Assembly (NCBI GenBank): GCA_019316985.1
Contig: CP079215.1
Location: forward strand, 558,001-622,000
Length of the DNA stretch: 64,000 bases
Source: Paraniabella defluvii
GTDB lineage: Bacteria > Bacteroidota > Bacteroidia > Chitinophagales > Chitinophagaceae
Direction: 5' to 3'
Shown: piece after piece, positions 1 to 10,500 of the stretch
How the letters are laid out: each line of letters opens with the position of its first letter
How positions within the stretch are numbered: position 1 is the stretch's first letter
Made by a program: the position numbers and the translations under genes
The notes under the pieces: generated by a model
What the model saw: only the letters and a program-made list of their open reading frames with translations
Told to the model about the DNA's origin: nothing
Database searches by the model: none

Positions 1-2
1 CG

Positions 3-327
3 CTCACTTCGCAACAGGAGCAGATTACCGCTAAGTTCAGGAAGCTGCTTTCCTGCATGTGCTGGAACAAAAGGATGTAAACTTTTATGCGCAGCAATTG
101 CATATCACTCCTAAATACTTAAGCGAGGTACTGGTACAATTAACCGGTAAAACTACCAAAAAATGGATCGACGAGCACCTGGCAATGGAAGCCAAAAGCC
201 TTTTAAGGCAAACCTCGATGACTATACTGGAAATTTGTTTCTGGCTGGGATTTGAAGACAGCTCCTACTTTATTAAAGCCTTTAAAAATGGGAAGGCATG
301 ACGCCTTTAGCTTTCAGAAAGCTATAA
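3..327 (+). CDS. AraC-family transcriptional regulator, C-terminal fragment
   Basis: This is the C-terminal DNA-binding domain of an AraC-type activator; the 5' end lies outside the window. Both helix-turn-helix units are visible: residues like FYAQQLHITPKYLSEVL (first HTH) and TILEICFWLGFEDSSYF (second HTH). The reading frame changes twice. Frame 3 gives LTSQQEQITAKFRKLLS up to about base 55, then a different frame runs to about 290, where an A-run breaks it. Restoring one base there recovers the expected KWEGMTPLAFRK tail and a stop at 325-327. It probably regulated the downstream hydrolase or neighbouring stress genes, which is inference from position only. Confidence 0.8.
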
Positions 328-450
328 TAGTATTGCTACCGGTACCGAAAAAACTACCATTTTTACCGATTTATCCTCTATATCTCTGGCACCTCCCGGG
401 AGTACTTTCGTGTTGTACTTATCAATCAAACTGATTTAAACAACATAAAA

Positions 451-1645
451 ATGAAAAAGCTGATCATAGTCCTTTGCATTTGCCAGGCCGTTGTATCTTT
501 TCAAAACGCATTCTCTCAAACCTTAAATACAAACAAAATGAAACCATTTACAGTAAACATTCCCCAAACCGTTATTACTGATCTTAAAAACCGTATTCAA
601 AATACCCGTTGGCCCGGCGAGCCCGAGGGCGCCGGATGGCAACTAGGCACCAGCGAACAATACCTGAAAGAACTGGCCCAATACTGGGTAAACGGGTATA
701 GCTGGGAAAAATATGAAAAACAATTGAACCAGTATCCCCAATACATTACCGAAATCGATGGAGTACAAATCCATTTTCAATATATAAAAGGCAAAGGAAC
801 AATGCCAGGCCGCTACTGCTCACACATGGATGGCCGGACAGCTATTATCGTTTTCACAAAATTATCCCGTTGCTTACTGAAGGAGACCAAAGTTTCGACC
901 TCGTGATCCCTTCCATACCCGGGTTTGGCTTCTCAGGAAAAACTGCCCTAGGCAGCATTGCGGTTGCCGACCTCTGGAAAAAACTGATGACCGAAATCCT
1001 GGGGTATCAAAAGTTCAACGCGGCAGGAGGTGATGTAGGTATGGGTATTACCAAAGCCCTGGCCTCAAAATACCCCGATGTGGTATCAGCAGTTCACTTT
1101 ACCGACCTCGGTTATCCTATGGGCCAGGAAGATCCCGCAACAATGACCGATGAAGAAAAGCAATTTGCTCAATTTGTGCAGCAATGGTGGTATAGCGAAG
1201 GCGCCTATGCTATGGTACACAGCACCAAACCGCAATCATTAGCTTATGGCCTCAACGATTCCCCGGTAGCCCTGGCAGCCTGGATCCTTAGCTTCGGCAG
1301 TGCCGGTGCATCTCCCAATTTAATTGAAGCTGCATTTGGCGGTAAAGATGAGATGCTCACCAATATCATGATCTATTGGGTTACGCAAACAATAGGATCA
1401 TCGGTAAGAATGTATAAAACTGATGCGGTGGCCCAATGGGGCGGTGCGCAACCGCTAAGCAAAACCGGGGTTCCGGCGGGCGTAGCCGTATTTCCCAGGA
1501 AGCGCAGTTTCCGCGCGAATGGGCAGACCGTTTTGTAAATGTGATACACTATAAAAAGATGGAAGCGGGTGGTCATTTTGCCGCACTGGAAGTACCTGAA
1601 GCATTTGCCGGAGAATTAAGGTCTTTCTTTTATTCTATAAAATAA
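451..1645 (+). CDS. Epoxide hydrolase-like alpha/beta hydrolase (exported)
   Basis: Hydrolase of the epoxide hydrolase family. A signal peptide (about 23 residues ending FSQ) is followed by the epoxide-hydrolase N-terminal domain (FTVNIPQTVITDLKNRI, NTRWPGEPEGAGW). The alpha/beta core then carries HGWPDSYYRF, PGFGFSGK, the nucleophile elbow GGDVGMG (nucleophilic Asp) and a C-terminal GGHFAALE with the catalytic His. The gene is split over three frames: breaks near 795-830 and near 1470-1500. Joined, it gives about 395 residues, a normal family length. The stop overlaps the next ATG by one base (TAATG), so the two genes are probably translationally coupled. The substrate is unknown. Confidence 0.85.
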
Positions 1646-2062
1646 TGGGCCACTTCCACCACTCCCTTACGAATGCCAGGAACATTGGCCCCGTAATAGC
1701 CCAAAAGCTTCATGAAATAGGAGTTCATTCGCTGGCCCAGCTGGCAATACTAACACCGGTAAAAGCGTATATACAATTAGCAAAAAAGTCAAATGGTATA
1801 CCGCCCCTGTATCGCATTATCTATATGCCTTACAGGGGCATTAATGAACGTACACTGGATGAAATTACCCAAAAGATTGAAAAAGGAATTGCTCGACAAA
1901 CTGGAGAAGGAAGGAAAAAGAGCGGTGCTAAAACAAATTGGAAGGGGAATAATATATTACCATATAGCTCATAAAAAATCTTCCTATATTAATCCTGCTG
2001 ACATAGGGTTGTCACAGGCCGGTTTAGTTTTGTGCCATAAAAGAACAAGAGATGAGTATTGA
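1645..2062 (+). CDS. TfoX C-terminal-domain protein (frameshifted)
   Basis: Small protein resembling the free-standing TfoX/Sxy C-terminal domain, a helix-hairpin-helix-like module of unknown biochemical role. The first half shows LTNARNIGPVIAQKLHEIG and VHSLAQLAILTPVKAYIQL. After a frame change near 1790-1830 the matching second half appears in another frame (GALMNVHWMKLPKRLKKEL). The true stop is uncertain: the open frame runs to 2062 and overlaps the next gene, but the domain ends near 1920. It starts on the ATG that overlaps the hydrolase stop. Confidence 0.6.
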
Positions 2063-2510
2063 AACCATTCCATCCTTCCATGTTATAGGCATATCAGTAC
2101 GTACTACTAACGAAAACGGGCAGGCCATGCAGGATATACCTGCGCTTTGGGCCAGGTTTATGGAGGAGCAGGTAGCTGCACAAATTCCGGGCAAGATCAA
2201 TGACGAGCTTTATTGTATTTACACGGATTATGAAAAAGATCATACCCGCCCCTACACTACCCTGTTGGGTTGCCGGGTAACCAGCCTGGAGCAGATTCCC
2301 AAGGGCATGACCGGTAGAACATTTACTGAAGGTAATTATACCCGTTTTACAGCAAAAGGTAATTTAGCACAGGGAATTGTAAATAATGAATGGATCAAGA
2401 TATGGGATACGCTTCTCAACCGTGCGTTCACATCCGACTTCGAAGTTTATGGTGCAAAATCAGTCAACCCCGAGAATGCCGAAGTTGATATTTTCATAGC
2501 ATTAAAATGA
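2052..2510 (+). CDS. GyrI-like effector-binding domain protein (AraC ligand-binding type)
   Basis: Intact 152-residue protein that looks like the stand-alone effector-binding domain of AraC/MarA-type regulators (GyrI/SOUL-like fold, integron-cassette Cass2 type). It begins IETIPSFHVIGISVRTTN, has a conserved-looking central LYCIYTDYEKDHTRPYTTLLG segment and ends with EVYGAKSVNPENAEVDIFIAL, the acidic/aromatic C-terminal strand typical of these domains. No DNA-binding domain is present, so it may sequester small ligands or proteins. A second GyrI-like protein follows, suggesting a local xenobiotic-response theme. Confidence 0.65.
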   Translation: MSIETIPSFHVIGISVRTTNENGQAMQDIPALWARFMEEQVAAQIPGKINDELYCIYTDYEKDHTRPYTTLLGCRVTSLEQIPKGMTGRTFTEGNYTRFTAKGNLAQGIVNNEWIKIWDTLLNRAFTSDFEVYGAKSVNPENAEVDIFIALK

Positions 2511-2656
2511 ACGCTCCCGAAAACTGCCTCCATTGTCTTGAATGCGCTTATATATGAGAACAGGTTTTAAGAAGTCTGAAACTATATTGCCATGCAGGTG
2601 AGAGAACTCCCTGGCCTCATCAACACAAACTATAAACACTTATACAATTATCTGAT

Positions 2657-3279
2657 ATGGAAAAGCTAGATCTTACTAAAAAGTACAAAGCTTATTTTAC
2701 GGCCAAAACACAGCCGGAAATTGTTGACATAGAAAAAGCATCTTTTATCGCTTTACGCGGCAAGGGCGATCCTTCCGGCGAGGTTTTCGCCAAAACCATT
2801 GAAGCCATGTATTCAACGGCATACACCATCAAATTCGCCTGTAAAGCAAAGGGTAAAGATTTTGTGGTATCGAAGCTGGAAGGGCAATGGTGGTTTGACG
2901 CAACCCGGTTCACCGGGCAAACCATGAACAGTGCCGCTGTTGAAGTGCCGCGTAGCGAGTGGGAATACAGGCTGCTGATACGTATGCCCGATTTCGTGAC
3001 TGCTGAACATATGGAAGCCGCTAAATCAACCGTGACAGGTCAAAAAGAATACAGGGAGCCGCTGATATCGAATGGTATACTTTAGAGGAAGGAAAATGTG
3101 TACAGATGCTGCATGTAGGCCCGTTCTCCACTGAGCCGGAATCGCTAAAAATCATGGATGCTTTTATGAAAACGCACCAGTTTGCCCAAAACGGGCTACA
3201 CCACGAGATCTATCTTTCCGATTTCAGGAAGACAGCGCCCGAAAAGCTGAGAACGATTTTAAGGGAACCGGTGAAATAA
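2657..3279 (+). CDS. GyrI-like small-molecule binding protein
   Basis: About 207 residues after repair of one frameshift near 3055-3070. It starts MEKLDLTKKYKAYF, with PEIVDIEKASFIALRGKGDP in the first strand region, a central GQWWFD motif and a C-terminal half in another frame (LEEGKCVQMLHVGPFSTEP, HHEIYLSDFRKTAPEK). This arrangement is typical of the free-standing GyrI-like small-molecule binding family. The ligand is unknown. The final stop is at 3277-3279. The upstream 2511-2656 gap holds no gene. Confidence 0.65.
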
Positions 3280-3351
3280 AAACTTGTGACCTACCTCACA
3301 GGTAGCAGTGCTGTTGTTTAAAGAACTTTGCTCTTTCTAAAATAACACAGC

Positions 3352-3991
3352 ATGACAAAAATATTTATCATCAACGGCGGACAGTATTTTGCACATTCAG
3401 GAGGAAAATTCAACCAAACATTGGTACAATGGGATAAAAGCTTTTTCGCCCCCGGATGACTTTGCATTACAAATAACTGATATCAACGAGCCCTACTATC
3501 TGGAAGAAGAAGTAAGCAAGTTCGTATGGGCTGATGTAGTGATCTATCATACACCTGTATGGTGGTTCGGACTTCCTCACAAATTCAAAGAATACCTGGA
3601 TACTGTTTTTACCGCCGGCCATCGCAAAGGTATCTATTACAGCGACGGCAGGAAGAGGGAAAACCCTGAAATCAATTACGGAACCGGAGGCTCGCTGCAC
3701 GGTCGGCATTATATGCTTACCACTACCTGGAATGCACCGGAAACAGCGTTCACGCTGCCTGGCGAATTTTTTGACCAGAAAAGTGTGGATGAAGGTGTGA
3801 TGTTTGGGTTTCACCGGATGAATGCATTTACAGGCATGAAGCAGCTGGACGGCTTTCATTTTCACGACCTGGAAAAGAATGCTACGCCCGACCGGATACA
3901 GGATTATTTTGAACGCTATACCGCTCACCTCGCCGCAACCATTGAAGCCCTGGCCGTACCTTCAGGTAAAGCAGCACCTGAATTATGCTAA
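3352..3991 (+). CDS. NAD(P)H-dependent quinone oxidoreductase, MdaB-like flavodoxin fold
   Basis: FAD-dependent quinone reductase of the MdaB family, which protects against quinones and oxidative stress. The start at 3352 gives TKIFIINGGQYFAHSGGKFN, the flavodoxin-like phosphate-binding N-terminus. A frameshift in a C-run near 3430-3455 separates this from the rest. Family signatures follow: WADVVIYHTPVWWFGLPHKFKEYLD, FTAGHRKGIYYSDGRKR, YGTGGSLHGRHYMLTTTWNAP and FHRMNAFTGM. The joined length (about 213 residues) is usual for the family. Confidence 0.85.
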
Positions 3992-4002
3992 ACATTTTAC
4001 TC

Positions 4003-4783
4003 ATGAACCCTAAAATATTTATTTCAATAAGCATTGTGCTGCTGACAATTATTGCTACAGGCTGCCGGTTAGTGCGCAGCAATACATTCAATACAAAAAC
4101 ACAAGCAATGAAAAAGAAAATACTATTTGTAGTAACCAGTCATGATACCAAGGGCGCTACCGGGAAAAAACAGGCTACTATCTGGGCGAAGTATCTCATC
4201 CCTGGGAAGTGCTTACTGAAGCTGGTTATGAAATTGATTTTGTTAGCCCGAAAGGTGGTAACCCGCCGGTAGACGGTTTTGATTTAAGCGACCCGGTTAA
4301 TAAAAAATTCTGGGAAGATGCCGGTTACAACAGGAAAATCACTAATAGTTTGCAGCCATCACAGGTGAAGCCAGACGATTATGCAGCTATTTTTTATGCG
4401 GGCGGGCATGGAGCTATGTGGGACTTGCCTCTTAATAATGAGCTCAACAAAATAGCAGCATCCATTTATGAAAACAATGGCATTGTTGCTGCGGTATGTC
4501 ATGGTCCGGCCGGCATTTTGAACATACAGTTAAGTGACGGCAGCTACCTGGTGAAAGGCAAAAAGGTGAATGGTTTTACCAACGAGGAGGAAGAACTGGT
4601 AAAGCTCACCGGCGTAGTTCCTTTTCTTTTGGAGGATCAGTTAAAAGAAAAAGGCGGCATCTACGAAAAGTCTGCTCCTGGCAGCCCCATGTAACAACCG
4701 ACCAGCGCCTGATTACAGGGCAAAACCCACAGTCGGCAAAAGGCGTGGGAGCAGCTATAGTGCAGACGCTTGCCAACCAATAA
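4003..4783 (+). CDS. DJ-1/PfpI (Hsp31-like class I glutamine amidotransferase) family lipoprotein
   Basis: Type 1 glutamine-amidotransferase-like protein of the Hsp31/PfpI branch, usually chaperone or glyoxalase-like. The nucleophile Cys sits in AAVCHGPAGI, and GGHGAMWDLP forms the oxyanion/acid region. A second ATG at 4003 gives a hydrophobic leader ending LLTIIATGC, a lipobox, so the protein is probably lipid-anchored; the cytosolic-type start would be at 4109. There are frameshifts near 4170-4200 and 4675-4690. The repaired tail reads HVTTDQRLITGQNPQSAKG and stops at 4781-4783. A periplasmic or outer-membrane location for this family is inferred from the lipobox. Confidence 0.75.
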
Positions 4784-5021
4784 GGAACGAATAAAGATTC
4801 CCTCAGTGACGGATCTGATAGATTTTATCAGGCGATTATTTCCAACTTCATACAGGTATAGTATATACTCCAATAAGGCGACATAGCATCCGCCGATGGC
4901 GAAATATAGCCTTGATAAAGTACAACCTACATAACAAACTGTTCGAATTGGCCAAATTTTAATGTCCTGAACAAGCGCAACAATATAACGGGCAGTATAC
5001 ACCGTTTCGTATTTTTACAAA

Positions 5022-5591
5022 ATGGAGTATGCTGCTTTTTTACGCAAACATATAGAAGAAGTAATCCCTCTGGCTGACGAGGAGCTGGAACAGATCTTAC
5101 CTTATTTTAATCTGATAGACTTAAAACGGAAAGAGTATTTAATTAAAAGCGGCAAGAAGGTAACCGCCGAATACCTTGTAGTAAAAGGCCTGCTGAAAGC
5201 TTTTATGTATGACGATATGGAAAGGGAACATATCATTCAGTTTGCTATGGAGAACTGGTGGATCTCTGACTACCCCGCTTATAAGCTACAATCAAAAGGT
5301 GAGTTATGTGTGCAGGCATTAGAGCCCTGCCAGGTATTAGAGCTCACCCTCGAAAATAAGCAAAGAATGTGTGAAACGGTGCCTGCCATGTATCGCTTTC
5401 ATGGGGTTAAAGCCTTTGGAGGATTTGTTGCGTTGCAAAAAAGAGTATTGTCTTTAATGAAAAACTCAGCAAAAGAGAAGTACGAGCTGTTGCTGGAGCA
5501 ATATCCGGAGCTATTTCAACGTGTGTCTAAAACCATGATTGCACACTACCTGGGTGTTTCAAGAGAAACGCTCAGCCGGCTGCAAAAATAA
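5022..5591 (+). CDS. Crp/Fnr-family transcriptional regulator
   Basis: Intact 189-residue Crp/Fnr-type regulator. An N-terminal cyclic-nucleotide-binding-like beta-roll (KRKEYLIKSGKKVTAEYLVV, KGLLKAFM) is followed by a long helix and a C-terminal winged helix (FQRVSKTMIAHYLGVSRETL). The cNMP phosphate-binding RxS signature is not evident, so it may bind another ligand or none, as is common in Bacteroidetes paralogues. It is preceded by about 240 bp with no recognisable gene (4784-5021) and followed by a terminator hairpin shared with the convergent S9 peptidase. Confidence 0.85.
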   Translation: MEYAAFLRKHIEEVIPLADEELEQILPYFNLIDLKRKEYLIKSGKKVTAEYLVVKGLLKAFMYDDMEREHIIQFAMENWWISDYPAYKLQSKGELCVQALEPCQVLELTLENKQRMCETVPAMYRFHGVKAFGGFVALQKRVLSLMKNSAKEKYELLLEQYPELFQRVSKTMIAHYLGVSRETLSRLQK

Positions 5592-5623
5592 AAGCCCGCC
5601 GGCTTTACATCACCGGCAGGCTT
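5592..5623. terminator. Bidirectional intrinsic terminator
   Basis: An inverted repeat AAGCCCGCCGG / CCGGCAGGCTT with one mismatch and a 10-base loop lies between the convergent Crp/Fnr and S9 peptidase genes. A-rich sequence on the left and right provides U-tracts in both orientations. Confidence 0.75.
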
Positions 5624-5633
5624 ACATAAAAAT

Positions 5634-7760
5634 TCACGGATATTTATTTTGCCCCATTACATATTCCTTAGGAGGCTCAGCCCCTGATAAGTGCTTTACA
5701 AAATAATCCCAGCGGCGGCGCATCATATAAGCCGAATATTCACCAAACCCGTGCCGTGCATTGGGAAAGACTACCAGGTCGAAATCTTTATTAGCTTTCT
5801 GCAGGGCTTCCACTACCAGTAATGTATTATAGGGCGGTACGTTATCATCCATCATGCCGTGTACCAGCATAAGCTTGCCTTTCAGGTTTTTTGCGTAAGC
5901 CTGGTTGGCCTGCGCTGCATAATCGCTATTTTCCACCAGGCCGTTATACCGCTCGCCCCAATCATCTTCGTAGTTGCGGTTGTCATGATTTCCCGATTCC
6001 GCTATACCTACTTTAAAAAAGTCAGGGTAGCGCAATAAGGCTGCCGCTGTAGCAAAGCCTCCGCCGCTATGCCCCATATACCCACTTTTGTGGTATCGAT
6101 GGGGTAAGTTTTTGACAACTGCCTGATCGCCGCTATTTGGTCGGGCAATGTATTTTCAGCCATATTGCCGTAACTCATATCATGAAAGCTTTTGGAACGG
6201 TAAGGATTGCTGGTTCCTTCAATTGCTACTACAACAAAACCCAGTTCAGCCAGCGCCTGGTTATCGCCCCGCGAAGGGGAAAAGCTCCAGCTACCCACGC
6301 TTCCACCCTGCGGCCCCGGATAGATATAATCAATAACCGGGTACTTCTTCGATGGATCTGTTTTAGTTGGAGTAAATACCAGTCCGTAAATATCTGTTTT
6401 TCCATCGGCAGCTTTAACTGTTACAGGTGTTGGAGCCTTCCATCCTTTTGCCTGCAAACGGGAAATATCAGCTTTTTCCAGGCGGGTAATTAACGCTCCT
6501 TTTGTATTCCTGAAATCGGCTACAGGCGGTACATCAGGCTGAGAGTATACATCTACAAAATAATCACCGGATGGTGATAAATAAATACTGTGGTTTCCTG
6601 TTTCGGGAGTCAATAGCGTCAGCCCTTTGCCATCAAATCCTATTTTATAGAAATAAGCGAAATAGGGATTTCCTTTTTCCCTGCCATGGCCGGTAAAATA
6701 AATACTACGCTCCTTTTCATCTATTCTTAACACCTTTCCTACGAGCCACTCGCCTTTGGTGATCTGGTGCTTTAAATTACCCGTTTTGCTATCGTATAAA
6801 TACAGATGCCCCCAGTTATCCGCTCAGAATACCAGATTATTTCATTGGAGGCAGCAAGGTAACGCCAGTTGATGGCTCCCCTGCCCGATTCGAACTGTGT
6901 TTTTACTGTTTCTTCAAACACTTCCCGCACTTCGCCTGTTGCGGTGTTGGCAATGCGTACTTTGGCATTTTTATGATCTCTTGATGAGGAAACAAAAGCA
7001 ACTTCTTTAGCATCAGGCGACCAGTCGATATCATCAAAGCTCCCGCTGCTGGAGATATCATCGCTCATAGTGGCGCGATGCGGATCGGGAGGAATATTAA
7101 GTGATATCACTTTAGGCGTTTCTATATCAATAACCACCCTTCTTATAGTGGGTATATATTGATCGCCCGGCAATGGGTATTTCCATTGTTCCAGTTTAGA
7201 GCGCCCACATTGGTGGTTACCAGGTACATGTCATTCACCTTTCGCTGGTCTTGCTGAAATGTTGCTATCTTCTTAGAATCCGGTGACCAGCTTACGATAG
7301 CGGCATCACTGTGTTTCCAACCGGCATTATCTGTGGCATAACCATAATCCTTTACACCATCTGTGGTTAACTGAGTTTCCTTCTTTGTATCCAAGTCCTT
7401 TACCCAAAGATTCCAATCTTTGATAAATACCGCCTTTTTACCATCGGGAGAAACCACTTCGTTGGCGGTGCGTCTCCTACGCTGGGGCATATCCATACCC
7501 GGCGTCATCCCATAAGCTTTGGTTTCAGTTTTTGTTTTTGTTTTGGGATCTACTAAAAACACCTTATTTCCGCTCCGGTACCAAAACTTGTCGCCTTCTA
7601 ACCAGGCAGGGTAAGGACTTGTCCAGTCTACCCATGTTGTAGTATTATAGCCCAAATACTGCTCCGCCTTCCTGTAATCATCTGCTGTAAGTTGTGTGGT
7701 TTGGGAATGAGCAGTACCTGCCAGCACCACAGCAGCAATTAAACTAAAATGTTTATTCAT
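5634..7760 (-). CDS. S9 family peptidase, dipeptidyl peptidase IV-like
   Basis: Exported serine peptidase that releases N-terminal dipeptides. A signal peptide (MNKHFSLIAAVVLAGTAHSQ) precedes a DPP4 N-terminal beta-propeller (YRSGNKVFLVDPKTK, VVSPDGKKAVFIKDWNLW, WSPDSKKIATFQQD). The C-terminal alpha/beta hydrolase domain carries GHSGGGFATAAALL (nucleophile Ser), HGMMDDNVPP (Asp) and NARHGFG (His). Breaks lie near 7150-7190, 6735-6790 and 6060-6080. Repaired length is about 709 residues, as expected for bacterial DPP4. It is convergent with the Crp/Fnr gene. Confidence 0.93.
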
Positions 7761-7982
7761 CTATGATTTCATTTTTAAAAGACCATGATACGGTCTGTTA
7801 CAATTTTCTCATGCGATAAAAGAGCAAACGCAATAAGGCTAAATTATTGGTTTTTACATAAAAACCCGTTTATAAATTATAAAAATGAGCGCATTACCGG
7901 TATAAGCGGTAATTCCATAAAAGTACTGGTACTAAAAGGGACCTTCCGGTCCCTTATATGATGCATTTATTCAATTGTTATT

Positions 7983-8739
7983 TTAATTGATTTTCTTTTT
8001 CATGCCATCTACCTGCTGTTGCAGGTTGGCCACAATATTCACTAACTGACCTACATCCCAGTTTTGAGCAACGTTTGTTTTAGAAATCACATATTGGGCC
8101 TGCCACATTTCCAATACTTCATCGGAATTTATCGTGTAAGGCTGAAAAGTAGGATTATCGCTCACCAATGTTATCTTATTTTTGGCTTTTGCGTTTTTTT
8201 GTACTCTTTTATAAACAATTCCGTCGTTGCGAGATACCAATATGCAAGCCGTATTATTTTTCAGCGAATCCAGCTCATCTACCTTTTCACCTACAATTAC
8301 CGAACCACTGGGCGTGGGTAGCATCGAGTCTCCGAGAATTTCGAATGCCCTGTAATTGCCCCCCGCTAACCATGGGTAAAGTAAAAGTATTCAGTTCATC
8401 AACAAATTCATGATCGGCGTAACCTGTCAGGTAACCGGCAGCCGCTTTCACCGGCACAAAAGGAATATGCGTAATTACCGGCGCCAGCTTCAGGGCTCTT
8501 CTCTTGGCGAGATAGTTATCAGAGCTCGATTCCACGCTCAGGTCCTTTCTCAGCAATTCATCCAGCGTTAATTTAAACATATCGCACACTACTTCCAGCA
8601 CATCGATACGCGGTTCGGCGCGCTCTTCTTCATATGCCCCTAAAAGCGAGCGTTTAATATTTAATTTACCCGCAAATTCATCCTGCGTCCATCCCCGAAG
8701 CTTTCTTAAATACTTCAAATTCTTGTTGGCTACTGACAT
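7983..8739 (-). CDS. XRE-family repressor with S24 (LexA/CI-like) peptidase domain
   Basis: An N-terminal Cro/CI-type HTH (LRKLRGWTQDEFAGKLN, KRSLLGAYEEERAEPRIDVL) is followed by a linker and a LexA-like S24 domain. The Ser of FEILGDSML and Lys of DGIVYKRVQ match the Ser-Lys dyad positions. The conserved GDSM falls at a frameshift near 8325-8345 within a run of pyrimidines and is restored by reading across it. This architecture suggests a self-cleaving or signal-responsive repressor. The start at 8739 lies just downstream of repeated ACTAA/TTAGT half-sites, consistent with autoregulation. The 7761-7982 gap has no gene. Confidence 0.8.
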
Positions 8740-8740
8740 G

Positions 8741-8767
8741 ACTAATTATTTTAGTGCAAAATACTAA
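8741..8767 (-). promoter_or_regulatory. Candidate autoregulatory operator of the XRE-S24 repressor
   Basis: Three five-base half-sites alternate in orientation immediately upstream of the repressor start: ACTAA (8741-8745), TTAGT (8751-8755) and ACTAA (8763-8767). The last two form an imperfect 17-bp palindrome, TTAGTGCAAAATACTAA. The position over the ribosome-binding or promoter region fits an autorepressor. Function is inferred. Confidence 0.35.
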
Positions 8768-8847
8768 TTTTTTTATCATTTATCAAAAAGTATTTTCCTA
8801 AAAACCCGGCAAGGCTATGCGTCGAAAAGGCAGGCTGTAAAAACCGG

Positions 8848-10157
8848 TTACACGGCTTTTACATCTTTTACATCGTAGCCCTCTATGTCTTTAATATAGT
8901 GGTTGGTTACCAGAAACTCGAACAAGGGTTTTGCTTCGGCGGATACGGGCATATTTTTTAATGTAACCACTTCGTTGGTTTTCTTATTGAGATAAGGATA
9001 AGCATACAGTTTCACGTTCCGGCTAAAAAGGTCGCTTACATAGGTTAACAGCTCCTGTGTGTACGAGTCGCTATAATTTCTGGCGTTGAAAATAGTACGC
9101 AGGTTAGATATATTGGTGGAAATACCCACATTGCGTGGCTTACACCGAGCCAGGTATTCTGCCAGTTTATTATTACGTTTAAAATTGGAAACGATAACAT
9201 TATTTCCGGTGGCGCAAAGCTCTTCCGCGCGGTGAGCAAATATTTCTACATCGCCGTCGTTATGCGGATCGTTGTCTTCAAGCAGATTGCTCATCAGCAC
9301 TTCAATAAGCACTACCAGGTTTTCATCCTGTACCTGTTGGGAGCGTTTGAACTGTTCTACAGCTTTATTAAAAAGATCGAAGTTGGGCTTTGACTTCTGC
9401 AGGAATTTAGTACGCAGGATCATGATATCCTTCTTGTACAACAGGTCTTTAGCCTGCGTTACATTGCCGCCGGGGTCAAAAACAGCTGCGCCCGAAAAAC
9501 CCTTGGCAATCAGATACAAGTTTACCAACCTGTCGTTGGTATTTTTAAACACCGGTCCGCGCAAACTGATCATATCTATTTCCACCGAACCGAAAGAGAG
9601 ATTATCTACCAGCGACTCCACCATAAGCTGCACATCATGATTGTAATAAAACGCACCGTAGACCAGGTTTACCCCAAGTATACCCAATACGTTTTGTTGC
9701 AAGCTGGTGTCATTATCCAATAGCCTTACATGGAAAATAATATCATTATGTTCCCCGCCGGGCGTAACCTGGAACCGGAGCCCCAGCCAGCCATGGGGCT
9801 CATTATTACGGGCGAAATTGAGCGTTGTTACCGTGTCGGCAAAAGCAAAAAAGTTTTATCATTATATTTTTCTCCGTGCAAACGCTCGGTGAGCAAATCA
9901 TATTCGTGAGACAACATTTGTTTTACGCGGGAGCGACTTACATAACGGCCACTTTCTTCCACTCCGTAAATAGCATTACTAAATGCCATATCGTAGGCCG
10001 ACATGGTTTTAGCAACAGTGCCGGATGCCGCACCTGCCGTAAAAAAATTCCTTGCTACTTCCTGACCCGCTCCGATCTCGGCAAAAGTGCCGTAAACCGG
10101 ACCATCCAGGTTAAGCTTTAAAGCCTTTCTTTTAGTTTCGAGTATTTCCCTGCCCAT
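8848..10157 (-). CDS. Conserved protein of unknown function
   Basis: About 435 residues after joining two frames that meet near 9720-9830. The N-terminus is strongly patterned (LNLDGPVYGTFAEIGAGQE, SAYDMAFSNAIYG). The C-terminal part includes DPGGNVTQAKDLLYKKDIM, EIFAHRAEELCATGNNVIV and LYAYPYLNKKTNEV. I recognise the type as a conserved protein in Bacteroidetes but cannot assign a reaction; automated names for such proteins vary and I do not rely on them. No signal peptide or membrane segment is seen, so it is probably cytosolic. It is divergent from oxyR with about 340 bp between them. Confidence 0.6.
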
Positions 10158-10500
10158 ATCTTAACAAAGCTACATTTTTTAAATCCTTAGAAAAGGGTTC
10201 GCACATTAAATTATAATTAGAATATGCACTTCGCTGCAATGATAGCAGATTTTACGATAAACTGCTACACTAATACACCAAACCCCTTATTTGAGGACGA
10301 ACGGCTGACTATTATATAACAATGGCAGGTAATAAAAGTTAAGCGTTGAAAAATCTGCAATCGCTACAAAGGCAGATAAGGCCCGGGCTGCCTTATATTG
10401 ATCATTGCACAATTACTGGCCCGCCTGGCCAGGAATCCCTAATTTAATTATAATAAAAATTGATACTTTTGTAAATTATATAGATAAAAATTATTCAGGA
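10158..10500. other. Intergenic region upstream of oxyR
   Basis: This 343-bp divergent spacer holds no gene. A hairpin-forming stretch near 10368-10401 contains AAGGCAG...CTGCCTT and, alternatively, ATAAGGC...GCCTTAT around a CCGGGCT loop. The oxyR promoter candidate lies at its right end. Confidence 0.5.
10443..10471 (+). promoter_or_regulatory. Candidate oxyR promoter
   Basis: TACTTTTG at 10464-10471 fits the Bacteroidetes -7 consensus TAnnTTTG. A weak -33 element (TTTA at 10443-10446) lies 17 bases upstream. The transcription start would fall about 25 bases before the ATG at 10501. Confidence 0.45.

Noticed and set aside
3467..3928. Minus-strand open frame of 153 codons
   Set aside because: It lies entirely opposite the MdaB-like gene, whose plus-strand protein shows clear family motifs. 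The minus-strand translation has no recognisable pattern.
4661..5002. Minus-strand open frame of 113 codons before the Crp/Fnr gene
   Set aside because: It overlaps the DJ-1 gene tail and has no signal, domain or ribosome-binding site that I can support; probably chance.
5634..7760. Pseudogene calls for the S9 peptidase and other broken genes
   Set aside because: All catalytic motifs are intact and breaks are single-base changes of the kind seen in essential genes here, so sequencing error is more likely than decay.
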